A stretch of DNA of 19,651 bases from CAZEAN01 sp964510225 (GTDB taxonomy: Bacteria; Planctomycetota; Planctomycetia; Isosphaerales; Isosphaeraceae). Below are positions 7,806-16,126 of the stretch, one piece after another (position 1 is the stretch's first letter; each line of letters starts with the position of its first letter). The notes under the pieces were generated by a model, which worked only from the letters and a program-made list of their open reading frames with translations, did not search any database and was not told where the DNA came from. The position numbers and the translations under genes were made by a program. The stretch spans positions 1-19,651 of the forward strand of contig CAZEAN010000104.1 in NCBI GenBank assembly GCA_964510225.1, given 5' to 3'.

Positions 7806-8867
7806 TTAATTCTCCTTTGGAGTCATCGAGGAGATCCGGAGTGTGCCGTCGAAGTGTGCCGTCGCGAGGCGGAGGCCGTCGGGATGGAGGTCGAGATCGC
7901 GCGATGAGTTCGGGAGCTTTAGGCTGTGGAACTCTTTGGTCTCCCCGGGGTTCCAAAAAAGGATGTAGCCGCCAGCGCCGCCGCCTGAGGTCCCAATAAT
8001 GGTCCCCGATGGATGAAAGGCAACTCCCCAACAGACCCCTCGATTCGCCGCACTCCATTCGTGCGTCGTGATGATCTCGGCAAGGTCCCAGTCAAAAACT
8101 AGGACGACTGGATTCCCGACCCCAGCGAAGGCATTGGTAACCTTGGTGATCCCTGCACAGGCAAGCCGGGTCCCATCCTGATTGAACCGCATCGCGCGGG
8201 CGCCACCGATGTCGGCTCGGAAGCCTTTGTCATAAATGTAGAGCGCCTCCGCTTTCAGTTGGTTCAGCTCTCCCCCAGTGTTGGCGTCCCAGATCCGCAA
8301 GCCCCCTTTGAGGTCGCAGGAGACCAGTCGATCACCGCCGGGATGAAAAGCGACCGCATAGACGTGACAGTCGTGCCCTTCGCAAATCTGCTTTAATTCC
8401 CCGGTCTCGGCATCAAAGATCTTCACAACGTGATCATGTCCACAGGTCGCTATCTGTTGTTGATCAGGGCTGAGGTCAACTGATCGGATCCACCCTTGAT
8501 GGGCCTCAATATTCCAGCGGAGCCTCGGTGTTCCTTCGCTGAGATCCCAACTTAGGAGTCTGTCGGCGAAGTCGGCCGAGAACAGCCGGGTCCCATCCTT
8601 GCTGAAGCTTAATGCCCGGACCCAGCTCTCATGACCCTCGAGTGGGACTTGTTCTTCAGTCTCAAGGTTCCAGAGCCGGATCGTGTTATCCTGTGCCCCA
8701 GCGGCAACCCAGCGACCTGATGGATCGAACCGACAGGAGACCAATGGGCTCTTGTTTTCAAGTTGCCACTGATCCGTAATCCGGGTCGCCTTGGGATCAA
8801 ATCGGGGATCGATGCCGTTGGCGGGTTGCTCTTGCTGCAACGGTCCTGAAACACTCCGAGGAGTCAT
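7806..8867 (-). CDS. WD40-repeat beta-propeller protein
   Basis: Protein of 353 residues made almost entirely of WD40-type repeats, probably seven blades. Blade ends are visible as IRLWNLET, LLSWDLSE, VKIFDAETG, LRIWDANTG, LVFDWDLAE and ILFWNPGE, and most blades begin with a GH...V or F.PSG/F.PDG turn. WD40 propellers are protein-interaction platforms with no catalytic role of their own. There is no signal peptide, transmembrane segment, kinase or protease domain, so it is probably cytoplasmic. ATG 8867 is supported by GGAG eight bases upstream. Many planctomycete WD40 proteins are larger fusions, whereas this one is stand-alone. It is divergent from the exported metalloprotease with only 80 bases between the start codons, so shared regulation is possible. 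Confidence 0.9.
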   Translation of the reverse strand: MTPRSVSGPLQQEQPANGIDPRFDPKATRITDQWQLENKSPLVSCRFDPSGRWVAAGAQDNTIRLWNLETEEQVPLEGHESWVRALSFSKDGTRLFSADFADRLLSWDLSEGTPRLRWNIEAHQGWIRSVDLSPDQQQIATCGHDHVVKIFDAETGELKQICEGHDCHVYAVAFHPGGDRLVSCDLKGGLRIWDANTGGELNQLKAEALYIYDKGFRADIGGARAMRFNQDGTRLACAGITKVTNAFAGVGNPVVLVFDWDLAEIITTHEWSAANRGVCWGVAFHPSGTIIGTSGGGAGGYILFWNPGETKEFHSLKLPNSSRDLDLHPDGLRLATAHFDGTLRISSMTPKEN

Positions 8868-8913
8868 TGTCGGCGCTCCATCGTTAGCGGGCCTCGGCTG
8901 CTCTTTACTCGTT

Positions 8914-8943
8914 ACAATACGAAGCCTTGGATCCCCAAAACAA
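8914..8943 (-). promoter_or_regulatory. Candidate sigma-70-type promoter for the WD40 gene
   Basis: On the minus strand TTGTTT and TATTGT are separated by 18 bases, ending about 47 bases before the ATG at 8867. Matches to TTGACA/TATAAT are partial. The same site read on the plus strand offers TACAAT at 8913-8918 as a possible -10 for the metalloprotease, but without a recognisable -35. Confidence 0.3.
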
Positions 8944-8949
8944 GGGGAT
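8931..8949. repeat. Inverted repeat ATCCCC-N7-GGGGAT overlapping the metalloprotease start codon
   Basis: Perfect 6-bp arms (8931-8936, 8944-8949) flank AAAACAA. The right arm includes the first two bases of the ATG at 8948, and the element overlaps the possible -35 of the WD40 promoter. As RNA it could hide the start codon; as DNA it could be an operator serving both genes. Confidence 0.4.
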
Positions 8950-11494
8950 GTTTAACAAACCGACGCTTAATCACAAGAGCACTAATTTAATGAATTCATG
9001 CTTTTTAGCAATCTTGTTCCTGCTCACAGGTCTGACGGGTTCCCAAGAGGAGGGGGATCCTCGGACGATCGGGGCAGCAACCGAGGGGATGAAGCGATCC
9101 GATGGCTTCCTCCCATTTTACTGGGATGAATCGGAAGGGAAGCTCTTCCTCGAAATCGACCGATTCGACCAGGAATTCCTCTACCAGACGTCATTGGTCA
9201 CGGGGGTCGGCTCGAATCCAATCGGGCTTGATCGGGGCCAACTGGGCGCATCTCACGTCGTTGAGTTCCGTAAGATCGGCCCCAAAGTCCTCCTCGTCGC
9301 CACCAATCAACGTTATACGGCGGTTTCCGATAATCCTGCGGAACGACGAGCCGTTGAAGAATCGTTCGCCGAATCGGTCCTCTATGGATTCGAGGTGATC
9401 GCAACTGAGGACGAGCGGGTTCTGGTCGATGCGACCGAGTTTGTCGTTCGGGATGCCCACGGAATTGGTCCGACGTTGAGTGCAACGGGGCAAGGAAACT
9501 ACAGCTTTGATCGATCACGGAGCGCAGTCTATCTGAAGAGTTCACGAGCCTTTCCCCAGAACACGGAGCTTGAAGCTCTCCTGACCCTGACGATCCCGGC
9601 CAATCCGGGACGATTGGTCCGACAGACGACTCCCGATCCCACCGCCGTAAGCCTCCGGCAGCGGATCTCCCTGATCGAGCTTCCTTCAATCGAAGGTGAT
9701 GACGCCTATCAACCGCGCAACTCTGACCCGCGGGTTGGCTACTTCACCATAGATCTCGCTGACTACGCTCAGCCGATTGCTTCTCCGATCGAGACGCAGT
9801 TAATCGCCCGTCATCGCTTGGTGAAACAAGATCCGGACGCCAACAGGTCGGAGCCAGTTGAACCGATCGTCTACTATGTTGATCCTGGTGCACCGGAGCC
9901 GATCCGGTCTGCTCTTGTCGAAGGCGCTTCGTGGTGGAACGAAGCGTTCGAAGCGGCAGGGTTTATCGATGCATTCCGTGTTGAGATTCTTCCTGATGAC
10001 GCGGACCCCATGGACGTTCGCTACAACATGATCCACTGGGTCCACCGCTCGACGCGTGGCTGGTCATACGGCTCTAGCGTTATCGATCCTCGGACCGGGG
10101 AAATCCTTAAGGGGAACGTCACCTTGGGCTCACTCCGAGTCCGACAAGACTACATGATTGGATCAAACCTTAGTGTCGATCCAACAAACGGAACGGGCGA
10201 GTATAACGACTGTGAGTGCGGCCTCTTTCCGATCGCCGACTCCCTAACCGACTTCGATCCTGAAACCGATCCCGAAACCATGGCCTTAGCGCGGATCCGA
10301 CAGCTCTCTGCCCACGAAGTCGGCCACACCCTCGGCCTCGCCCATAACTTTGCTGCGAGTACCTTCGGCCGAGCTTCCGTGATGGATTATCCCGCCCCAC
10401 TGGTTCGAATTACCGATGATGATCAGATCGATCTTGCCAATGCTTACGATGTCGGGATCGGAGAGTACGACAAGTTCGCAATTGAATACGGTTATCGTGA
10501 GTTCCAGGATCCCGAAGATGAGTCAGAGGCCCTGAAGACGATCATTGAAGACGGAATCGACGCGGGAATTCTCTACCTCTCTGATGGTGATGCCCGTCCT
10601 GCAGGTGCTGCGCATCCGCTCGCCAATCTCTGGGACAACGGGAGCGATCCGATCAGCGCGCTCCGACACGAACTCCGGGTCCGGGAGCTTGCCCTGGAAC
10701 GGTTCAGTCCTGAGATCCTTGATGCTGGAACTCCGCTCGGGATGCTCGGGATCAAGCTTGTCCCGCTCTTCCTCCATCACCGGTACCAGGTCACCGCAAC
10801 GGCCAAGACAATTGGCGGCGTCCGTTATACGTACAGCGTTCAAACAAATGATGGCCCCTCACCTGCTCTTGTCTTCGAAATCGAGCCCGTCGATCGGCAG
10901 CGCGAGGCGTTATCAGTCCTCCTCGAAACAACCGACCCCAGGTTCCTTCAACTCCCGGATCGACTCTTGGATTGGATCCCACCAGTCCCAAATGGTGCAC
11001 TTGGGGTCCGCGACGAACCATTCGGCAGCCAGACAAGTCCGATCCTCGATCCCATTACCATCGCGGTGACCGGGGCCGACCTGACGATCTCCGCCTTGAT
11101 TCAGCCAGAACGGATCGGCCGGCTCATTGACTTTCATAGCCGCGATCGATCAAACCTCGGATTTGAAGAGGTCCTCGATCGTCTGATCGCACAAGTCTTT
11201 GCCCCAGTGCCGTCGAATCCGAGGCAACTCGGGACAATCAGCAGGGCAATCCAGTCCTTGTTGGTCACCCGGCTCTTGGAATTGGGAGGGAATAACTCTG
11301 CGAGTGCTGAATCGAGGGCGATTGTCGTCGATCGCCTCCGGAAGCTCCGTCGGAGCCTCGCGATCCCAGGCGGAAACCTCGCCCATCGTCAGTTCTTGAT
11401 CGATGAGATCGAGCAGTTCCTCGAACGTCCGGCGCCAACCCGGAGGCCACTGGAGACCCCCGAGCTACCACCGGGTGACCCGATCGGGAATTGA
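8948..11494 (+). CDS. Exported zinc-dependent metalloprotease (metzincin-like, DUF5117/DUF4953 type)
   Basis: Secreted or periplasmic peptidase of 848 residues. The zinc site is the extended metzincin motif HEVGHTLGLAH (His456, Glu457, His460, His466), followed by a Met-turn ASVMDYP (Met479). The N-terminal half begins with DGFLPFYWDESEGKLFLEI and continues with mixed beta-strands. This matches the large exported metalloproteases annotated with DUF5117/DUF5118 and DUF4953, common in Bacteroidota and planctomycetes; the assignment is from memory of the family layout. The start is uncertain. ATG 8948 gives a basic n-region (three Lys) before the hydrophobic CFLAILFLLTGLTG, a good signal peptide. 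TTG 8927 and ATG 8990 are alternatives, and none has a well-spaced ribosome binding site. A GGGG adjoining ATG 8948 is part of an inverted repeat. The gene converges with the enolase-superfamily gene 11 bases away. Confidence 0.88.
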   Translation: MFNKPTLNHKSTNLMNSCFLAILFLLTGLTGSQEEGDPRTIGAATEGMKRSDGFLPFYWDESEGKLFLEIDRFDQEFLYQTSLVTGVGSNPIGLDRGQLGASHVVEFRKIGPKVLLVATNQRYTAVSDNPAERRAVEESFAESVLYGFEVIATEDERVLVDATEFVVRDAHGIGPTLSATGQGNYSFDRSRSAVYLKSSRAFPQNTELEALLTLTIPANPGRLVRQTTPDPTAVSLRQRISLIELPSIEGDDAYQPRNSDPRVGYFTIDLADYAQPIASPIETQLIARHRLVKQDPDANRSEPVEPIVYYVDPGAPEPIRSALVEGASWWNEAFEAAGFIDAFRVEILPDDADPMDVRYNMIHWVHRSTRGWSYGSSVIDPRTGEILKGNVTLGSLRVRQDYMIGSNLSVDPTNGTGEYNDCECGLFPIADSLTDFDPETDPETMALARIRQLSAHEVGHTLGLAHNFAASTFGRASVMDYPAPLVRITDDDQIDLANAYDVGIGEYDKFAIEYGYREFQDPEDESEALKTIIEDGIDAGILYLSDGDARPAGAAHPLANLWDNGSDPISALRHELRVRELALERFSPEILDAGTPLGMLGIKLVPLFLHHRYQVTATAKTIGGVRYTYSVQTNDGPSPALVFEIEPVDRQREALSVLLETTDPRFLQLPDRLLDWIPPVPNGALGVRDEPFGSQTSPILDPITIAVTGADLTISALIQPERIGRLIDFHSRDRSNLGFEEVLDRLIAQVFAPVPSNPRQLGTISRAIQSLLVTRLLELGGNNSASAESRAIVVDRLRKLRRSLAIPGGNLAHRQFLIDEIEQFLERPAPTRRPLETPELPPGDPIGN

Positions 11495-11505
11495 GTCTGA
11501 TTCGA

Positions 11506-12903
11506 CTACTTTGTGATGATCAACGGCTTCCGCTTCGATCGCTCGTAAAGATCACGCCAGCGGTCGGAGCCGTCGTCGGGGAGAACGCGGGTCATCGCAC
11601 CATCGACGAAGTAAGGATAGGTCCCACGCTGTCCTTGGGTCAGCATGAAATTGACCCGTCCGTTGTTCGCTGTGTAGGCAATCGTGCCATCGGGCCAAGT
11701 CGTCTCGATCAAGCGTTCGGGATCGGGACGGGCCTCAGGCTTCTCGACGCGGTACTTGGCGATCTTCTCGCGGTCGAGTTCGAATCCGAGTCCAGGAACA
11801 TTCGGGACAGCGGCAGTCCCGTCCTCGACCGCAATACTCTTGGTCAGCACATAATCGTCGAAGAGTTGGTGGCAGTTCACGGCGGGCCAGACTGCTTGCT
11901 CCAGAACACCACCGAAGTGGAGCGAGTAGGCCGCCGTGATTTCCGATCCAACGAGTTGAAGCCAGAACGGCTTCTCAGCCATCGCCGTTACCGCACCAAT
12001 CTGTAGGAGTCGCGAGGCACCGCCGCCGACAACGAAGCCGTCGCAGACCTCTTCCTTGAATGCCGTCATCGGCTTCGGGCTTCCATAGTGCATTGCGATC
12101 GGAACTCGCGTTGCCTTCCGGATCGCCTGGTTTCCTTCAATGTCGCTCTGAGGGATCGGGGTTTCATAGATCCCGACTTGGGGGATCTTCTCAAGCTTCG
12201 TGAGGATCGGGATACCACGTGCCGCATCAAGGAGGGTGTCGTTGAAATCGAGGTCGATCTTAAACGACTCTGGAACGACGGCAGCCGCCGCTTCGACCTG
12301 TTCAAAGACGTCAAACCAAGGCCGCCCTTTGGTCTTAAAAGCGGTGTAGCCGAGGTCGCGGGCATCGGCGCACTCCAGGGCAAGATCTTCGGGGGAGAGT
12401 TCGATATCCCACCAGGAGAGCGGGGTCCGTTCGTGGACCTGTTGGCCAAGGAGTCGGTGGATCGGAACCTCAAAGGCGCGGGCAACAGCGTCAAACAACG
12501 CCATCTGAAGGCCGGCGCCGAGTGAATCGTCCCAGAGAAGTTCAATCGCGTTCCGGCCTTGAGCGCGCTCGACGTCGGAGTCATCCGTCGCGCCCCAGGT
12601 GTAGTAAAGCATCGTTTCGCCGAAACCCGAGACTCCACAATCGAGAGTGACCTCAGCGATCTCGAGGTAGCGCCAGTGCGGAAGTTCACGAGCCATGTTT
12701 CGAGCCGGGACTGCTCGATACGGGAGCTTCACCGTCGTCCGTTCAATCGACTCGATCGTAAGACCGCCCGGTAGTTTCGGATGACTTGAAGTGCTAAGCG
12801 GAGCTGGACCGGCCGCAATCGCCTCTCGTGGAGAAGAAGCCACCGCGAGGGCCCCGGCGAGGGCGCCGATTCCACTGCTTTTGATCAAGTCGCGACGATG
12901 CAT
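11506..12903 (-). CDS. Tat-exported enolase-superfamily protein (mandelate racemase/muconate lactonizing type)
   Basis: 465 residues. The N-terminus MHRRDLIKSSGIGALAGALA is a twin-arginine signal, so the protein is exported folded. A capping domain (about 50-160) precedes a barrel. The KxK motif at the second strand is Lys190-Thr-Lys192. First metal ligand: Asp219 in DFN. Second: Glu247 in YETP. The third ligand region, usually IADES-like, reads PIAMHYG (268-274), with His272 and Tyr273 where Asp-Glu are expected. The later strand that often carries a catalytic Lys or Asp-His pair reads CDGFVVGGGAS. The reaction is therefore unknown; an acid-sugar dehydratase or racemase would be the default guess. 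ATG 12903 is chosen because GGAG lies seven bases upstream and the Tat motif then sits at the N-terminus. sppA lies 88 bases upstream on the same strand. Confidence 0.85.
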   Translation of the reverse strand: MHRRDLIKSSGIGALAGALAVASSPREAIAAGPAPLSTSSHPKLPGGLTIESIERTTVKLPYRAVPARNMARELPHWRYLEIAEVTLDCGVSGFGETMLYYTWGATDDSDVERAQGRNAIELLWDDSLGAGLQMALFDAVARAFEVPIHRLLGQQVHERTPLSWWDIELSPEDLALECADARDLGYTAFKTKGRPWFDVFEQVEAAAAVVPESFKIDLDFNDTLLDAARGIPILTKLEKIPQVGIYETPIPQSDIEGNQAIRKATRVPIAMHYGSPKPMTAFKEEVCDGFVVGGGASRLLQIGAVTAMAEKPFWLQLVGSEITAAYSLHFGGVLEQAVWPAVNCHQLFDDYVLTKSIAVEDGTAAVPNVPGLGFELDREKIAKYRVEKPEARPDPERLIETTWPDGTIAYTANNGRVNFMLTQGQRGTYPYFVDGAMTRVLPDDGSDRWRDLYERSKRKPLIITK

Positions 12904-12991
12904 GAACACGCTCCCGTTCTCGGTACGTTCAGGATAAAGAACACTGGTGACTGACTTCTGCATGATGGCTTCGGACGCGTCTTGTCCTGGA

Positions 12992-13987
12992 TTAGCGGAG
13001 GATCATCATCATCCGAGGGGTCCGGAGTTCCATCAGTGCGTTCGGATCAATCGATGGTTTCGTTGCTTGGGTCGAGATGTTAAAGAGGGCACTCGAGAAG
13101 CTAAAAGGCTTCACGTAACGAATCACCTTGTGTGGTCCTTCGGCTCCACTCAGTGACTTCGCTTGGAGGATCGCATCTTCGAGGTAGCCGAGTTCGTCGA
13201 TCAGATTCCGTTCCAGGGCTTCTGCCGAAGTAAAGACCTGCCCTTCTGCCACACGGCCGACCTCGGACATCGAAATCCCTCGACCGCTGGCAACCACTTC
13301 AAGAAATCGCTCGTAGGATTGGTCCACCATCTCCTGGAACCGTTCCAGTTCCCTCGGCTCAAACGGTTCAAACGGTGAGCCCATATTCTTCCATTCGCCT
13401 GCCGTGATTGCCTCGAAGTCAACGCCGACTTTGTCCAAGAGACCGGAGGCATTCGGAAGTTCCAAGATGACGCCGATCGATCCCGTCGTCGTGGTTGGTT
13501 CGGCGAAAATCCGGTCTGCAGGCGCGGCCACATAGTAACCACCCGATGCGGCAAACCCACCCATTGAGACCACAATCGGCTTCCCGGCGTTCTTGAGGAG
13601 GATCAGTTCGCGCCAGATCTGGTCCGACCCCGTGACCGTCCCTCCCGGGCTATCGACTCGGAGAACAACCGCCTTCACTCGTTGATCGTCACGCGCGGCA
13701 CGGATCTGCCTGACAGCGTAGTTCACCGTATCGAGCGCGATTAAACCGGTCACCCGAACGACTGCGATCTTGTCGGCTCCGGGATTCCAACTCCCCGCGA
13801 CATACTCTTCCGTAAGCCCGACCGGCCCACGTTGGCTCGATTGATTGATGAAGTACCAACCATTGAGCAAGATCGAGGCCACAAAGATCAGGCTGAGGAG
13901 TCGTGGTAGGCAGCCAGTCCGCGGCCTCCGGAGCTTCGATTCGCGGGAGGATAATGAGGCAGCTTTTGAGTTATCCTGTTCGTTCAT
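12992..13987 (-). CDS. sppA: Signal peptide peptidase SppA, short form (family S49)
   Basis: Membrane-anchored serine protease that degrades leftover signal peptides and membrane-inserted fragments. It has 331 residues, like the Bacillus short form, with a single S49 domain. One transmembrane helix spans about residues 28-47. The nucleophile is Ser148 in GGFAASGGYY and the general-base Lys is Lys200 in GEWKNMGSP, both at essentially the positions known for the B. subtilis enzyme. VDSPGG and TTTTGSIGV are also family hallmarks. ATG 13987 is preferred over an upstream GTG at 14035 because the N-terminus is then a short polar cytoplasmic tail; the ribosome binding site is weak for both. The gene is divergent from ispD across a 437-base gap and lies just upstream of the Tat-exported enolase-superfamily gene, possibly in one transcript. 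Confidence 0.93.
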   Translation of the reverse strand: MNEQDNSKAASLSSRESKLRRPRTGCLPRLLSLIFVASILLNGWYFINQSSQRGPVGLTEEYVAGSWNPGADKIAVVRVTGLIALDTVNYAVRQIRAARDDQRVKAVVLRVDSPGGTVTGSDQIWRELILLKNAGKPIVVSMGGFAASGGYYVAAPADRIFAEPTTTTGSIGVILELPNASGLLDKVGVDFEAITAGEWKNMGSPFEPFEPRELERFQEMVDQSYERFLEVVASGRGISMSEVGRVAEGQVFTSAEALERNLIDELGYLEDAILQAKSLSGAEGPHKVIRYVKPFSFSSALFNISTQATKPSIDPNALMELRTPRMMMILR

Positions 13988-14424
13988 TGGGTTAGCGCCG
14001 AATCGTCCTTGGGCTCTCGATCCCTGAAAAGTCACATCATAGTCGGCTCTCGACTCAAGTGCTATGATCCATCGAGAGAGCGGTCGCGTCTCGGTCTATT
14101 AGCCAATCAGGTTGGGGAATTCCAAGGAACGATACGCGAATTCCGGATCGAAACAGGCGACGATCAGCCCTCATGGGCGCTCCTTTCAACATCGGAGAGC
14201 CCTCAACGACGAGCGGTTGAAGGGAGAACGACATCACTGCAGGGACTTGCGTTTACCGACGTGGCGAAGCCGACAAGCTCGAAGCGATGCCCCGCGCAGC
14301 TTGGATCGATCCCAACGCAACAACCTGAATCAAGCTTCTGAAATCGGAAGGTCAGATTTCCATCACGGGATTGGTCACCAAGTCCAAGACTCGGCATGAG
14401 CGTTGTTTATCATGGCAGGACACT
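13988..14424. other. Non-coding stretch between sppA and ispD
   Basis: About 440 bases with no convincing gene. Open frames on both strands (for example 14009-14341 and 14112-14399, plus) give translations with no recognisable pattern and no ribosome binding site. Three copies of CTCTCGA occur near sppA: 14014-14020, 14047-14053 and inverted at 14072-14078. The first two belong to a 9-base direct repeat GGCTCTCGA with a 33-base period. They could be regulator sites for sppA or chance. Confidence 0.4.
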
Positions 14425-15123
14425 ATGTTCGGATTGATCGTACCGGCCGCCGGACAATCGCGCCGCTTCGGTGACCAGAACCGAAAAAAGATTGTTCATA
14501 AAATTGCTGGCGAAGCGATTTGGATCCGCGCGATCAGACCATTCCGTACGCGTCAAGACCTCGGACAGATCTTGCTTGCGGTTGCCAAAGAGGATCGCCC
14601 CCAGTTCGAATCGGAGTACGCCGACGTCCTCCAATCGCTCAACATTTCGCTCGTGATCGGTGGAGCAGAACGGGTTGACACCGTCTCCAAATGCCTGGAT
14701 CAACTCAAGGGGGATGTCGAGTATGTCGCGGTCCATGACGCAGCACGCCCCTTTCCTTCTCCCGCGTTGATTGATGCTGTTTTCGAGGCCGCAAAGCGTG
14801 ACGGAGCCGCGATCCCGGGGATCCCAATTGCTGACACGATTAAGAAAACGGACGACGACGGCTGGATCCTAGAAACAGTCCCACGCGCTGGTCTGATGGC
14901 GGTGCAAACTCCGCAGGCGTTTCGTGTCGACCTCCTTAGGAACGCTCACGCCAATCGACCGAACCTGAAGACAACGATTACGGATGACGCCCAACTTGTC
15001 GAAGCGCTCGGGCACCGCTGCCGGGTCGTCCTTGGATCGCCATTTAACCTGAAGATCACCACACAATCAGATCTAAGAATCGCAGCATCGATCGACCAGA
15101 TAATCAGATCATCGTCGACTTGA
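14425..15123 (+). CDS. ispD: 2-C-methyl-D-erythritol 4-phosphate cytidylyltransferase IspD
   Basis: Third step of the MEP isoprenoid pathway: CTP and methylerythritol 4-phosphate give CDP-methylerythritol. 232 residues, normal length. The nucleotide-binding loop is VPAAGQSRRFG (canonical AAGxGxR, with Ser in place of the second Gly). Other signatures are VHDAARPF, IADTIKKT, QTPQAF, TDDA and the C-terminal NLKITTQSDL. ATG 14425 is supported by AGGA five bases upstream; an in-frame start at 14371 would add 18 unrelated residues. The usual partner ispF is not adjacent. Convergent with the second SGNH hydrolase, 12 bases apart. A cytoplasmic housekeeping enzyme. Confidence 0.95.
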   Translation: MFGLIVPAAGQSRRFGDQNRKKIVHKIAGEAIWIRAIRPFRTRQDLGQILLAVAKEDRPQFESEYADVLQSLNISLVIGGAERVDTVSKCLDQLKGDVEYVAVHDAARPFPSPALIDAVFEAAKRDGAAIPGIPIADTIKKTDDDGWILETVPRAGLMAVQTPQAFRVDLLRNAHANRPNLKTTITDDAQLVEALGHRCRVVLGSPFNLKITTQSDLRIAASIDQIIRSSST

Positions 15124-15135
15124 GCTGCTGACGAA

Positions 15136-15972
15136 TTACTTGCTCAACCGAGGTGGATCGCCAAAGTGTTCTCTAATGATCGGGCGGAGCGCCTCTGCCC
15201 AAGTTTGGTAGCCAGGCTCGGCGAGGTGGAGATAATCGGGTTGGACAACCCGGGTCATTAGGCCGTCATCATCGAGCAATAGATTACCGAATTCGAGATA
15301 CATAACCCGAGGGCGATCGCTGAGCAGCTTGAGTTGACGATTGAGGAGTTCGATCCGGGTGTCGGGGACTTCGCGATCGACAGCTTGCTCACGACGTGAA
15401 GGATCGAGCCGAGGCAAGAGCCCGTTCAAAACGATCCAGGAGTCTGGTGTGCGCCGCCGGATCGTCGCGATCACTTCCGCGACTCCGTCGACAATTTCGT
15501 CCGGCTCGTCGATTCCGAGATTGTTCGTCCCGATCATGAGGACAATGAGTCGAGGCTTGATCCGGTCGAGTTCGCCGTGTTGGAGTCGCCAGAGGAGATG
15601 CTCGATCCGATCACTACCGACCCCAAAATTGGCAGCTCTTAACGGGGAATATTCTCGATTCCAGATCGCGAGCCCGTCACCGTCTTGCGGCGTCCGTGCG
15701 GTCCCTAACCAACCAGCCGTAATCGAGTCGCCCAGGAAGAGCAACTCGACGCCCCCCCGACGCGCAATCCCGACGTTCTGAACATGACTCTGTAACCAAT
15801 CGGCTTCACGAGCACGATCCGACGGAATGGTTGGCCCCCTGGGCCGATCCGATGCAACGACCTGGACCCGAAAGCTCGCAAGCGCCATGAGATAACCAAG
15901 TCCTGCCAACGTTCCGAGGCTGAACAACGCAACCGCGATCCGACGAAACTGGAGAGACAGTCGGGGACTCAC
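15136..15972 (-). CDS. Membrane-anchored SGNH hydrolase, PAF-acetylhydrolase-like
   Basis: Serine esterase of 278 residues, closest in pattern to the platelet-activating-factor acetylhydrolase Ib subunit group. Block I FLGDSITAG (Ser83), block II NFGVGSDR (Gly117), LLWRLQHGEL, block III MIGTNNLG (Asn150) and block V DYLHL (Asp246, His249) are all present, so it should be active. Residues 11-34 form a hydrophobic segment after a basic N-terminus, without an obvious cleavage site; an uncleaved signal anchor facing the periplasm is likely. The start is GTG at 15972. It is distinct in sequence from the SGNH hydrolase at 1575-2852, with no C-terminal extension. It is divergent from the DUF1080 gene across about 150 bases. 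A role in deacylating or deacetylating envelope or environmental glycans is inferred from the family only. Confidence 0.9.
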   Translation of the reverse strand: MSPRLSLQFRRIAVALFSLGTLAGLGYLMALASFRVQVVASDRPRGPTIPSDRAREADWLQSHVQNVGIARRGGVELLFLGDSITAGWLGTARTPQDGDGLAIWNREYSPLRAANFGVGSDRIEHLLWRLQHGELDRIKPRLIVLMIGTNNLGIDEPDEIVDGVAEVIATIRRRTPDSWIVLNGLLPRLDPSRREQAVDREVPDTRIELLNRQLKLLSDRPRVMYLEFGNLLLDDDGLMTRVVQPDYLHLAEPGYQTWAEALRPIIREHFGDPPRLSK

Positions 15973-16126
15973 TCGAGCGATTCTCCAAGAGCAACAGGAA
16001 CTGTCGAGGTCTGGCAGGTGGTGGCTGGCGAACGATGGGTAACTGACTTAAGATCCGAGGGCACAAACCTGTCCACTACATTGTCCTGCTCGATTGAGCG
16101 CGCGACCTCTCCCGGAGACTCCAGCT

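Noticed and set aside
14009..14399. Overlapping plus-strand frames (110 and 95 codons) before ispD
   Set aside because: No family resemblance, no ribosome binding site, and the frames mutually exclude each other.
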